Below the pieces are notes generated by a model, which saw nothing but the letters and a program-made list of their open reading frames with translations, was not told where the DNA came from and made no database searches. Source: Sinorhizobium sp. B11 (GTDB lineage Bacteria > Pseudomonadota > Alphaproteobacteria > Rhizobiales > Rhizobiaceae). From it: a stretch of 64,000 bases of DNA. This document shows, in pieces, positions 33,642 through 41,803 of the stretch (position 1 is the first letter of the stretch; each line of letters starts with the position of its first letter). The stretch lies in contig CP091034.1 in NCBI GenBank assembly GCA_039725955.1, forward strand, positions 3,970,501-4,034,500, given 5' to 3'. A program made the translations under genes and the position numbers.

Positions 33642-34633
33642 TGCCAACAGTTGCACCGCTTGATCTCGACGGCCACGTTCTGGCCGTCGAATTTTTAGGT
33701 GATGTCCCTTTCTTTGCGAATGCCAGCGGTACCTTTCACCGGCTCGAAGGCAGCGACAAGGTCATCGAAGCCCATCAGGGCATGCTGACGGCGATCCGCG
33801 ATCCCTACAGCGAAAGCCTGATTTCGGGCGGCGAGGACGGCAAGGTGCTGCGCATCGATGCCGGCGGCAATGTCAGCGAGATCGCCTCGGCGCCGCGCAA
33901 ATGGATTTCGCAGCTCGCGGCTGGCCCGCAGGGTGCGGTGGCATATTCCTACGGCAAGAGTACGCTCGTACGTCTCGCCGACGGCATGACAAAGGAATTC
34001 CCCGAAGAGCGCACAGTCGAAGGCATCGCCTTCGCGCCGAAGGGCATGCGCATTGCAGCCGCCCGCTATAACGGCGTCTCGCTGCACTGGGTGGGCACAA
34101 ACGCCAAGCCTGTCGATCTCGAATGGAAGGGCGCCCATACCGGCGTAACCTTCTCGCCAGACGGCAACTTCCTCGTCACGTCCATGCAGGAAAATGCGCT
34201 GCACGGCTGGAAGCTCGACGTCAAGTCCGGCACCGAAGCCCGTCATATGCGCATGACAGGCTATCCGGCCAAGGTGAAGTCACTGTCCTGGTCCGCCAAG
34301 GGCAAGTGGCTCGCCTCCTCCGGAGCGCCGGCCGCCATCGTCTGGCCTTTCCAGGGCAAGGACGGCCCCATGGGCAAGGCGCCGCTGGAGCTCGGCACCC
34401 GGGCCAACATCATGGCGACCTCGGTAAAATTCCATCCGGCCGAGGATATCCTCGCCATCGGTTTCATCGACGGCATGATCCTCGCCGTCCGTCTCGCTGA
34501 CAGCAAGGAAGCACTGCTGCGTCGCCCCGGCAAGGGCGCCATCACCGGCATGAGCTGGAGCAAGAACGGCAAGTTGCTTGCCTTCGCCTCCGAAGCCGGT
34601 GATTGCGGCGTGGTGGATATCGCGGCGGACTGA
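33641..34633 (+). CDS. WD40-repeat protein
   Basis: A 330-residue protein of WD40-like beta-propeller repeats, for example AIRDPYSESLISGGEDGKVL, GVTFSPDGNFLVTSMQEN and SWSAKGKWLASSGAPAAIVW, with about seven blades. It has no signal peptide and no catalytic motif. The ATG overlaps the stop of the COG0523 GTPase (TGATG), which points to a shared role; homologous pairs of this WD40 protein and a CobW-type GTPase are common in Rhizobiales. The propeller may present the GTPase to its client proteins; that is inference. Confidence 0.88.
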   Translation: MPTVAPLDLDGHVLAVEFLGDVPFFANASGTFHRLEGSDKVIEAHQGMLTAIRDPYSESLISGGEDGKVLRIDAGGNVSEIASAPRKWISQLAAGPQGAVAYSYGKSTLVRLADGMTKEFPEERTVEGIAFAPKGMRIAAARYNGVSLHWVGTNAKPVDLEWKGAHTGVTFSPDGNFLVTSMQENALHGWKLDVKSGTEARHMRMTGYPAKVKSLSWSAKGKWLASSGAPAAIVWPFQGKDGPMGKAPLELGTRANIMATSVKFHPAEDILAIGFIDGMILAVRLADSKEALLRRPGKGAITGMSWSKNGKLLAFASEAGDCGVVDIAAD

Positions 34634-34638
34634 TTGCC

Positions 34639-35121
34639 GTGGTGGTCGAAATCGCGGCTCTGAATGCGGGACATGCTTATCAGGCGGCCATGGTGCGGCG
34701 CATCGCACTATGGCACGCATTGCCGCACCTTCCGGATTTGCATACGCCTGTGGAAGACGAAGCTTTCTGGCGAACGAATTTGCTGATGAAATGCACAGTC
34801 CTCGGCGCCTTTATCGATGATCGGCTTGCTGGCGTTATCGCCTACGGAAATGGTTGGATCGAGCAGCTCTATGTTCTGCCCGATGTTCAGGGCATCGGAA
34901 TTGGCACAAGGCTTCTTTCCCTGGCAGTAAGGGATATGGACGACGTCCGCCTCTGGACCTTCCAGCAAAATCACCGCGCTCGCGCCTTCTACGAAGCACG
35001 TGGTTTTTCATCCGTCGAGGAAACCGATGGCAGCGGCAACGAGGAAGGAGAGCCTGACATGCTCTACCATTGGCATCGCCTGCCGGAACCAGTGTATAGT
35101 GCTGATAGCCTCCGCAACTGA
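34639..35121 (+). CDS. GNAT-family N-acetyltransferase
   Basis: A 160-residue acetyltransferase. The acetyl-CoA loop is visible as YVLPDVQGIGIGTRLLSLAV, followed by the last core strand and helix NHRARAFYEARGFSSVEE. It follows the WD40 gene by five bases. The start is set at GTG 34639; a second GTG follows directly at 34642 and the ribosome site is weak. The substrate cannot be inferred. Confidence 0.85.
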   Translation: MVVEIAALNAGHAYQAAMVRRIALWHALPHLPDLHTPVEDEAFWRTNLLMKCTVLGAFIDDRLAGVIAYGNGWIEQLYVLPDVQGIGIGTRLLSLAVRDMDDVRLWTFQQNHRARAFYEARGFSSVEETDGSGNEEGEPDMLYHWHRLPEPVYSADSLRN

Positions 35122-35161
35122 CACTTGGCTGCGCACCGATTGCAGGAACAAGGATACGAGA

Positions 35162-35974
35162 ATGCAAGCTTCGAACAACGCCGCCGCCAAAGAGTTGGGC
35201 GCATTCGCGTCGGTCTGGTCGGCAATCCGTGCCGAAGCAGTCGATCTCGCCGCGCGCGAACCTACGCTGCGGACTTTACTTGAAACGCAGATCATCGGTG
35301 CAGAAGGCGACGTTGACATCATCGCCAGCGTGATCTCCGCACGCCTTGCAGTGGCGAAGGTCGATGCCGAAGATCTCTTCGGCCTGTTTCACGGCATCTT
35401 GCTGGAGCACACCGATATCCGCGCCGCCATCGAAGCAGATCTTCTGGCTGTGCGCGAACGCGACCCGGCCTGCACCACCTATCTGCACGCGCTGCTGAAC
35501 CTCAAGGGCCTCCACGCCCTGCAGACGCACCGCATCGCCCATGCGCTCTGGATCAATCGCCGCTTCGAGATCGCCAGCTGGCTTTCCAACCTTGCTTCAC
35601 TGGTCTTCGGTCCCGATATCCATCCGGCGGCAAGGATCGGTTCCTCGATCATGCTCGACCACGGCTCGGGCATTGTGATTGGCGAAACAGCTGTCATCGA
35701 GGACGAGGTCTCGATCCTTCAGAATGTCACGCTCGGCGGCACGGGCAAGGAAACGGGAGACCGCCATCCGAAGATCCGGCATGGCGTCATGATCGGCGCT
35801 GGTGCAAAAATCCTCGGCAATATCGAGATCGGTGCCTTCAGCAAGATCGCGGCCGGCAGTGTCGTGCTGAAGCCGGTGCCGGCCCATTGCACGGTCGCAG
35901 GCGTTCCGGCGGTCGTCGTGCGCATCCATCGCAATGATGAGATCCCGGCTGAGACCATGGACCAGAACATCTGA
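35162..35974 (+). CDS. cysE: Serine O-acetyltransferase
   Basis: A 270-residue hexapeptide-repeat enzyme that acetylates serine for cysteine synthesis. The helical N-terminal domain is followed by LHALQTHRIAHALW, then the left-handed beta helix with DIHPAARIGSSIMLDHGSG, GETAVIEDEVSILQNVTLGG and GVMIGAGAKILGNIEIGAF segments, and the C-terminal tail ending in MDQNI. The catalytic His and Asp are in the HRIAH and LDHGSG segments. The ATG at 35162 has an AAGGA site. It is last in the run behind the COG0523 GTPase; making more cysteine or thiols during zinc stress would be one rationale, but co-regulation is not shown. Confidence 0.95.
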   Translation: MQASNNAAAKELGAFASVWSAIRAEAVDLAAREPTLRTLLETQIIGAEGDVDIIASVISARLAVAKVDAEDLFGLFHGILLEHTDIRAAIEADLLAVRERDPACTTYLHALLNLKGLHALQTHRIAHALWINRRFEIASWLSNLASLVFGPDIHPAARIGSSIMLDHGSGIVIGETAVIEDEVSILQNVTLGGTGKETGDRHPKIRHGVMIGAGAKILGNIEIGAFSKIAAGSVVLKPVPAHCTVAGVPAVVVRIHRNDEIPAETMDQNI

Positions 35975-35988
35975 CACGCCGACCGAGT

Positions 35989-37146
35989 TTAAGCAGCCTG
36001 CTGGCTTTCGCTTGACACTTCGACCCGGTTGCGACCCTCGCGCTTCGAGCGATAGAGCGCCTCATCCGCCATTTGCGTCAGTCGCTCGAAATCCACGGTG
36101 TTTTCGCAGCGCGTCGCAACACCAATGCTGAGCGTCGGAAAGATCGCAAGATCCGGCAGCTGCATCACCGCTGCCGCGAAGGAAAGACGGATGCGATTGG
36201 CAATTGCGACTGCCTCGTCCCGATCGACATTCCGCAGCACTGCCAGGAACTCATCCCCACCCTGTCGCGCAAGCAGATCGGCTGACCGCAGGATGGCCTT
36301 CGACACGTTCGCGAAAAGCCGCAAGACCTCGTCACCGGCGGCGTGACCGTGCCGGTCGTTCAACTGCTTGAAATTGTCGACATCGATGATGAGCAATGAG
36401 ACCGGCTCACTGGCAAGCGACGGCACATGCTGGGCAAGGCCGCTGCGGTTGAGCGTCCCGGTGAGCGGATCGTGATGAGCAAGCTCGATGAGCTGATTAC
36501 GGCTCCGCTCGGCCGCCATCAGCACCATGGCCATACTGCGCAGCATGATGAAGGCCACGGCCGATACTGCCATCCAGCTATGGATGACACTGCCCCCGAA
36601 TGGGTCCGGCCCACCGATATCACCGGTGGCGGCCAGAAAACTGCGAACCGCGAAGATGGCTGCGGTCGCAACATAAAGTCCGCAAAGAATAGCAGCCGAA
36701 TAGAGTTTCTCACGGCGGGCGATACCTGCCGCCTCCCTCACGATGGTGAGGTCACAAAGACAGCAGATTACCGAAACATAGAGCAGGCGTTCGGATATCG
36801 CCGCCGGATCGCTGATAAAGAGGGCTACCGGCAGGCTGCCGAAGACGATCACGATCCAGGAATAGCGCCGGTCGATCGGATGTCCCGCAAAGGCGCGGAC
36901 AGCAAAGAACATCAGCATGTAGCCAACGATGGTCAGCACGTTGCCCGCATCGATGGAGACATAATAGGGAACGAGATTGCGCAGCGCGACGAGGAAGGAG
37001 CCGATGCCGACGAGCAGGTTGCTGGCGCCCCACCACAGCGGCCAGCGTTCGAAACGGCCGGTCGCATAGGCGGCGAACTGGAGCGCGCTCAGAACAACGC
37101 AGCTCACCGCAACGATGAAATAAATTGTCCGCAGATCCAGCAGCAT
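35989..37146 (-). CDS. Membrane diguanylate cyclase
   Basis: A 385-residue protein. Six or seven hydrophobic segments (about 5-210) form a membrane sensor of unknown ligand, followed by a GGDEF domain (about 220-375). The active site reads RQGGDEFLAVL, so c-di-GMP synthesis is expected. IIDVDNFKQLNDRHGH gives the metal-binding Asp and substrate-contact Asn. It lacks the RxxD inhibitory site upstream of the GGDEF motif in its usual form (LRSADLLAR is close). It converges with cysE (gap 14 bases). Upstream at 37214-37229 lies a 16-bp palindrome. Confidence 0.9.
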   Translation of the reverse strand: MLLDLRTIYFIVAVSCVVLSALQFAAYATGRFERWPLWWGASNLLVGIGSFLVALRNLVPYYVSIDAGNVLTIVGYMLMFFAVRAFAGHPIDRRYSWIVIVFGSLPVALFISDPAAISERLLYVSVICCLCDLTIVREAAGIARREKLYSAAILCGLYVATAAIFAVRSFLAATGDIGGPDPFGGSVIHSWMAVSAVAFIMLRSMAMVLMAAERSRNQLIELAHHDPLTGTLNRSGLAQHVPSLASEPVSLLIIDVDNFKQLNDRHGHAAGDEVLRLFANVSKAILRSADLLARQGGDEFLAVLRNVDRDEAVAIANRIRLSFAAAVMQLPDLAIFPTLSIGVATRCENTVDFERLTQMADEALYRSKREGRNRVEVSSESQQAA

Positions 37147-37213
37147 CGAGCCTGTCCCGAAGTCCCACGCCGCGAACCCTACAAGAAGCGATTTGCAGTT
37201 TGATTGGACGCTT

Positions 37214-37229
37214 CGCTAAAAATTTAGCG
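37214..37229. promoter_or_regulatory. Perfect 16-bp palindrome upstream of the diguanylate cyclase gene
   Basis: CGCTAAA-AA-TTTAGCG-type inverted repeat, 68 to 83 bases upstream of the gene start on the minus strand and in the 288-base intergenic region shared with the epimerase gene. A regulator site is more likely than a terminator, as no T run follows. Confidence 0.4.
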
Positions 37230-37434
37230 ACCGGCAGTTTTTTGCGTCAGGCGGTGTACACCATGCCGGTGATCTGCACCGTCAGGCTGTGCAGCAGCCA
37301 TTGCACGCCGATGGCCCGCTCGGCGATTCACACGGACGGGAAACTTCACGATCCATGCACTGGCCACTTGCAGTCCCTCAAAGCGGCACGACATAGTGCA
37401 GCACAAGCCAAAACGCGCATCTGGAGGAGACAGC

Positions 37435-38400
37435 ATGGCTCGCGTCGTCGTCATTGGAGCAACAGGACATGTTGGCACCTATCTCGTGCCCCGCCTTGTC
37501 GAGGCCGGCCATGAGGTAGTGGCGATCAGCCGCGGCGCAGCCACGCCCTACAAGGCGAGCGACGCGTGGAACCGTGTCGATATCAGGCGCATGGATCGCG
37601 CGGCACTCGAGGCGGAGGGCGGCTTCGGCCACGAGGTTCGCGCGCTGGGAGGCGAGATCGTCATCGACATGATCTGCTTCACGCCTGACAGCAACAAACA
37701 GATCGTGACTGCCCTCGAAGGCCATGTCAGCCATTTTCTTCATACCGGTACGATATGGACGCACGGTTTCTCCACAGTCGTGCCGACCCCGGAGGAGGCG
37801 TCGAAGAAGCCTTTTGGTGACTATGGCGTGAATAAAGCCGCGATCGAATCCTATCTGCTCGGGATGGCGCGGGAGAGAAGTTTCCCTGTAACCCTTATCC
37901 ATCCCGGCCATATTGTCGGCCCTGGCTGGAACCCGCTGAACCCGGCAGGTCATTTCAATCCCGACGTCTTCACGACGCTGGCGCGCGGCGAAATACTGGC
38001 TCTGCCAAATTTCGGCATGGAAACCGTGCATCACGTCCATGCCGACGACATTGCCGAACTCTTCATGGCGGCCATCGCAAAACCGCAGGCCGCATTCGGC
38101 GAGGCATTCCATGCAGTTTCGGACAAAGCGGTAACGCTGCGCGGTTATGCCGAAGCCATGGCCGCCTGGTTCGGCAAGGAAGCCAAGCTGGAGTTCCTCC
38201 CTTATGAAGCCTGGGCGGAAAGACAGCACCCGGAAGAGGCGAAAGCCACCTGGGAACATGTTGCCCGCAGCCCCAACTGCTCGATGGAAAAGGCCCGCCG
38301 GCTACTCGGATTCACGCCGCGGCACAGCTCGCTGCAAGCGGTGCAGGAAGCTGTCCGCTGGCTGATCGATAATGGCAGGGTCGACGCAAAGGCTCCCTGA
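37435..38400 (+). CDS. NAD-dependent epimerase/dehydratase family protein
   Basis: A 321-residue extended short-chain dehydrogenase. The N-terminal dinucleotide motif is VVVIGATGHVGTYLVPRL. In place of the usual YxxxK it has YGVNKAAIESYL, still giving Tyr and Lys three residues apart. It contains HPGHIVGPGWNPLNPAGHF and HHVHADDIAELFMAAI, typical of UDP-sugar epimerase-like proteins. The ATG at 37435 has a GGAGGAGA site; a longer reading from 37396 is not favoured. The substrate is probably a nucleotide sugar or small ketone; no pathway genes are adjacent. Confidence 0.87.
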   Translation: MARVVVIGATGHVGTYLVPRLVEAGHEVVAISRGAATPYKASDAWNRVDIRRMDRAALEAEGGFGHEVRALGGEIVIDMICFTPDSNKQIVTALEGHVSHFLHTGTIWTHGFSTVVPTPEEASKKPFGDYGVNKAAIESYLLGMARERSFPVTLIHPGHIVGPGWNPLNPAGHFNPDVFTTLARGEILALPNFGMETVHHVHADDIAELFMAAIAKPQAAFGEAFHAVSDKAVTLRGYAEAMAAWFGKEAKLEFLPYEAWAERQHPEEAKATWEHVARSPNCSMEKARRLLGFTPRHSSLQAVQEAVRWLIDNGRVDAKAP

Positions 38401-38425
38401 GCGATCAGAACCCCTGAAAGAAAAA

Positions 38426-38451
38426 AGCCCCTCCCGGAGATGGGAGGGGCT
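38426..38451 (-). terminator. Bidirectional terminator between epimerase and GNAT genes
   Basis: A perfect 10-bp stem AGCCCCTCCC / GGGAGGGGCT with a six-base loop. On the minus strand it is followed by six T, so it chiefly ends the GNAT gene whose stop is at 38458. Confidence 0.88.
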
Positions 38452-38457
38452 TGCCGG

Positions 38458-39048
38458 TCAGGCCGCCTTCCGGACCGGTGCACTGGCCAGCATGCGTCCC
38501 GACGGGACGATCATACCGGCTGCGCCGCCAAGCCAGCCCTCGACGAGCTCAAGCGCCAGAAAGCGCGAGCGTTCGAAAGGGCCAGGCATGACGAGGTGAC
38601 GAGCCTTCTCGGCGGAAAAGCCGAAGCGCTCGTAATATTCCGCATCGCCGACGAGCAGGACTGCGCCGTGACCACGGTTCTTTGCTTCGAGAAGTGCTGC
38701 GCGCATCAGCGCCGAGCCGATGCCCTTGCCGCCATGCTTGCCGTCGACCGCGAGCGGGCCGAGCAGCAGTGCGTCGAGGGCCGAGCCTTCCTGGTTGATA
38801 CCGGCCTCAACATTCCACAGACGAACCGTGCCGATCACACGGCCGTCGCGATCGCGGGCGACGAGCGCCAGGCCTTCGGCCGGCACGCGGTTGCGGCGGA
38901 TCGCTTCCGACGACTTCTTGCGGCGGTCCGGACCCATGACGCGATCGAGCAGGGTTTCGCGAGCGACGACGTCGGACGGATTTTCCGCGTCGATGGTGAA
39001 AGTAACAGGCGCAAAGAATGCGCGGACAGAATCAAGAACAGCGGCCAT
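38458..39048 (-). CDS. GNAT-family N-acetyltransferase
   Basis: A 196-residue acetyltransferase of the YhbS-like branch. The core is VIGTVRLWNVEAG, LLLGPLAVDGKHGGKGIGSA with the acetyl-CoA loop, and the RGHGAVLLVGDAEYYERFGF strand-helix end. GGGAGGCCAAG precedes the ATG. The gene directly precedes no other on its strand but follows the ornithine decarboxylase gene by 96 bases (39049-39144), so read-through from that gene is possible. A polyamine substrate would fit the neighbour but is speculation. Confidence 0.88.
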   Translation of the reverse strand: MAAVLDSVRAFFAPVTFTIDAENPSDVVARETLLDRVMGPDRRKKSSEAIRRNRVPAEGLALVARDRDGRVIGTVRLWNVEAGINQEGSALDALLLGPLAVDGKHGGKGIGSALMRAALLEAKNRGHGAVLLVGDAEYYERFGFSAEKARHLVMPGPFERSRFLALELVEGWLGGAAGMIVPSGRMLASAPVRKAA

Positions 39049-39144
39049 CTTGGCCTCCCGTACCCAATACCGTTATCAGCGGTGACTTCGGAGAATTGTG
39101 AATTTGCCGCCCCGGCTGGTCACGGGGCTGGCGGAAACAAGACC

Positions 39145-40278
39145 TTAGATGACGTAGGCCTTCAGCGGCTCGAAGCCGTTGAAAGCGACCGCCGAATAGG
39201 TCGTCGTGTAAGCGCCGGTGCCTTCGATCAGAACCTCGTCGCCGATCGTCAGAGACATTGGCAGCGGATAGAGGTTCTTTTCGTATAGCACGTCGGCCGA
39301 GTCGCAGGTCGGGCCCGCGATCACGCAGGGCTCCATCTCGTCGCCGTCGCGCTCGGTGCGGATCGGGTAGCGGATGGCCTCGTCCATGGTTTCGGCGAGA
39401 CCGCCGAACTTGCCGATGTCGAGGAAGACCCAGCGAGCGTCGTCATTATCAGACTTCTTCGAAATCAGAACGACTTCAGCCTTGATCACACCTGCATTGC
39501 CGACCATGCCGCGACCCGGCTCGATGATCGTCTGCGGGATCTGGTTGCCGAAATGCGTGCGCAGCGCCTGGTAGATCGACTTGCCGTAAGCTTCTGCGGA
39601 CGGAACGTCGCGCAGGTACTTGGTCGGGAAGCCGCCGCCCATGTTGACCATCTGCAGGTGGATACCCTGCTTGGCAAGCTGGACGAAGACGCGCTTGGCA
39701 TCGGCCAGAGCTGAATCCCAGGCATCGACCTTGGTCATCTGCGAGCCGACATGGAACGACACGCCGTAGGACTGCAGGCCGAGCTGATGAGCGTAGACGA
39801 GAACGTCGACGGCCATCTGCGGAACGCAGCCGAACTTGCGCGACAGCGGCCATTCAGCACCTTCGCCATCGGTCAGAACGCGGCAGAAAACGCGCGCGCC
39901 CGGAGCAGCACGGGAAATCTTCTCGACTTCTTCATGGCTGTCGACTGCGAAGAGGCTGACGCCGAGTGCATGCGCACGGGCAACGTCGCGTTCCTTCTTG
40001 ATCGTGTTGCCGTAGGAGATACGGGCCGCGGTCGCACCGGCGTCGAGTGCCATTTCGATTTCTGCGACGGACGCGCAATCGAAGTTGGAGCCGAGGCCTG
40101 CGAGCAGCTTCAGGACTTCCGGAGCCGGGTTTGCCTTGACGGCGTAATAGATCGCGCTGTCCGGCATGGCGTGACGGAAGGCGTGGAAATTGTCTTTGAC
40201 GACGTCGAGGTCGACCACGAGGCAGGGACCGTCGGGACGTCGGGTTGCGAGAAAGTCGCGGATGCGCTGGGTGGTCAT
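39145..40278 (-). CDS. Ornithine (lysine-type) decarboxylase, class III PLP fold
   Basis: A 377-residue eukaryotic-type ornithine decarboxylase, the form that alphaproteobacteria use to make putrescine. PLP-binding Lys is in AIYYAVKANPAPEV; the His stack residue is in SYGVSFHVGSQ, the phosphate loop in MVNMGGGFPTKY and IIEPGRGMVG, and the C-terminal active-site Cys in CVIAGPTCDSADVL. The ATG at 40278 has a GAGGGA site and gives MTTQRIRDFLATRRPDG. It is the product of the gene called odc or speF in this group. A 530-base leader with the position of the speF RNA element lies upstream, and a divergent lysR gene follows. Confidence 0.95.
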   Translation of the reverse strand: MTTQRIRDFLATRRPDGPCLVVDLDVVKDNFHAFRHAMPDSAIYYAVKANPAPEVLKLLAGLGSNFDCASVAEIEMALDAGATAARISYGNTIKKERDVARAHALGVSLFAVDSHEEVEKISRAAPGARVFCRVLTDGEGAEWPLSRKFGCVPQMAVDVLVYAHQLGLQSYGVSFHVGSQMTKVDAWDSALADAKRVFVQLAKQGIHLQMVNMGGGFPTKYLRDVPSAEAYGKSIYQALRTHFGNQIPQTIIEPGRGMVGNAGVIKAEVVLISKKSDNDDARWVFLDIGKFGGLAETMDEAIRYPIRTERDGDEMEPCVIAGPTCDSADVLYEKNLYPLPMSLTIGDEVLIEGTGAYTTTYSAVAFNGFEPLKAYVI

Positions 40279-40620
40279 ATCGATTCCCTCTTCCAATTCC
40301 AGAGCTCCGGCGTCAACCGGAGGACAAAGGGCATGCAAGAACCGCTCAGGAACCAGCCGGTGGAGACCCCGGATCCTTGACGGCGCTTGATGCGCGGATA
40401 GTGAACCAACGCCGCGAATGCGGTATGGGTTCGGCTTTGTCTGCCATGGATTGGAGGGAATATCCCTGCCGCACTTCCGGCAATGAAGGTGTGCCTCTTC
40501 AGTAACCCCCGCTGATGGAAAGCAGGGAGAGAACAAAAAGGCCCGCACCGTCGTTGCTTCAGGCGTCCTCGCATTTTCCGGTTGGCCGGAATAGCGACTG
40601 GAGGGGTTAATTCCAGGTAC
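40279..40620 (-). promoter_or_regulatory. Leader of ornithine decarboxylase gene, candidate speF-type cis-regulatory RNA
   Basis: The minus-strand gene start is separated from the divergent lysR by 530 bases, far more than a promoter needs. A conserved RNA element named speF (Rfam; Corbino and co-workers, 2005) lies upstream of exactly this gene in alphaproteobacteria. The region shows GC-rich repeats such as ccgg-cgtcaa-ccgg (40307-40320) and ggga-tat-tccc (40457-40467), and a candidate upstream peptide. I have not been able to match the element base by base, so the call rests on gene identity, position and length. Confidence 0.55.
40346..40447 (-). CDS. Candidate upstream leader peptide of ornithine decarboxylase
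   Basis: A 33-codon reading frame starting ATG at 40447 and ending TGA at 40346, 67 bases before the decarboxylase ATG. It encodes MADKAEPIPHSRRWFTIRAS and a tail with D-P and S-P-P segments. Length and the central P-H-x-R-R recall SpeFL, the 34-residue arginine-rich peptide that senses ornithine upstream of speF in enterobacteria. The ribosome site is poor. A TTG twelve codons upstream in the same frame has an AGAGG ahead and could be used instead. Coding status is uncertain. Confidence 0.3.
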   Translation of the reverse strand: MADKAEPIPHSRRWFTIRASSAVKDPGSPPAGS

Positions 40621-40752
40621 CTTACCGATTTCCTCACCAATTCGAGGGTTCGGCGGACACCCATGGGCACGTGCGACTTTGGGCTGAGTGGGAAATAAGA
40701 ATATTCGCCTTCACAATCAAGAGAAATTTTGCCCAGCGGCCCAAAAAAATAA

Positions 40753-40779
40753 TTGAACGATGATGGACAATTTGTTCAA
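40753..40779. promoter_or_regulatory. Candidate LysR-type operator
   Basis: TTGAAC and GTTCAA form an inverted repeat with 15 bases between them (40753-40758, 40774-40779). A further ATTCAAC follows at 40784-40790, just upstream of the lysR ribosome site. The placement fits LysR autoregulation and perhaps control of the divergent decarboxylase gene. Confidence 0.45.
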
Positions 40780-40808
40780 CCTCATTCAACAGATTTGGAG
40801 GACCGCCC

Positions 40809-41702
40809 ATGGACACCCTGACCCGTATACGTGCCTTCATCGATGTTGTTGAAGCAGAAGGCTTTTCCGCCGCGGCACGTCGTACCGGGCGCTCCAAGGC
40901 GCTGCTTTCGAAATACGTGCGTGAACTGGAGGATGAGCTCGGCGCGCTTCTGCTCAATCGCACCACCCGGCAATTCTCCATGACCGAGGCCGGCCATACC
41001 TATTATCGCACCGCTTCCGACATCCTGAAGGAGATCGACAACCTCGCCGATCTCGTGCGCGAGAACAACGCGCAGCTGAAGGGGCGCCTCAAGGTTTCCG
41101 TGCCGCGCACTTTCGTCGATGCCGATGTCGGACAGTCCCTGATCGATTTCGCCAAGGAAAATCCGAACCTGCAACTGGAGATCGCCGCCGACGACCGTTT
41201 CGTCGACCTGATCGAGGAAGGCTTCGACGTCGCCGTCCGCGTCACCAAGCTCGAAGATTCCGGTATGATTGCCCGCAAGATCTCCGATTTCCGCGTCCAT
41301 ATCTGCGCCACCCCGGAATTCCTCGAACGCTACCCCAATATCGAGCACCCGAGCGATATCTCCAACGTGCCCTTCATCGTCGATACCAATTCCCGCAACC
41401 AGGCAAGCATCCGCTTCTACAATCCCGACAGTACCTCCTTTGCGGTCGCAGTTTCCGGCCCGATGGAAGTCAATAGCCCGCACGCGACATTGCGCGCCGC
41501 GCTCTCGGGTATCGGTATTGCGCTGATTCCAGACTTCATCGCTCGCAAACCGATCGAGGACGGCAGGCTGGTGACCTTGTTCAATGACTATATTCCGACT
41601 GACCGTGGCATCTATGCCGTCTATCCCCACCGGCGCTATCTGCCGGCAAAGGTCAGGATCTTCGTCGACTACCTCTCTAACTGGTTCAAGAAACATCCCT
41701 GA
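40809..41702 (+). CDS. LysR-family transcriptional regulator
   Basis: A 297-residue regulator. The winged helix at residues 1-60 reads LTRIRAFIDVVEAEGFSAAA and KALLSKYVRELEDELGALLL. The effector domain (about 90-297) begins GRLKVSVPRTF, with the DVAVRVTKLEDSGMIARKI segment common in the subfamily. A GGAGG site precedes the ATG. It is divergent from the ornithine decarboxylase gene across 530 bases, so that gene is a possible target. The gene and the downstream DUF1007 gene are separated by 101 bases without a clear terminator. Confidence 0.92.
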   Translation: MDTLTRIRAFIDVVEAEGFSAAARRTGRSKALLSKYVRELEDELGALLLNRTTRQFSMTEAGHTYYRTASDILKEIDNLADLVRENNAQLKGRLKVSVPRTFVDADVGQSLIDFAKENPNLQLEIAADDRFVDLIEEGFDVAVRVTKLEDSGMIARKISDFRVHICATPEFLERYPNIEHPSDISNVPFIVDTNSRNQASIRFYNPDSTSFAVAVSGPMEVNSPHATLRAALSGIGIALIPDFIARKPIEDGRLVTLFNDYIPTDRGIYAVYPHRRYLPAKVRIFVDYLSNWFKKHP

Positions 41703-41803
41703 CCTCAGTGGATGGACGTGCCCAAGCGTCGCAGGTCCGGTCCCAATTCCGTCCCATTTTCTGGTGAGAAAATCACCCCAACCGAACAGGGCAGCGGGGC
41801 AGC

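Noticed and set aside
40275..40670. 131-codon minus-strand frame through the ornithine decarboxylase leader
   Set aside because: It overlaps the decarboxylase start in another frame, lacks a ribosome site and shows no domain; the leader RNA is the simpler explanation, although a short part of the leader might still be translated.
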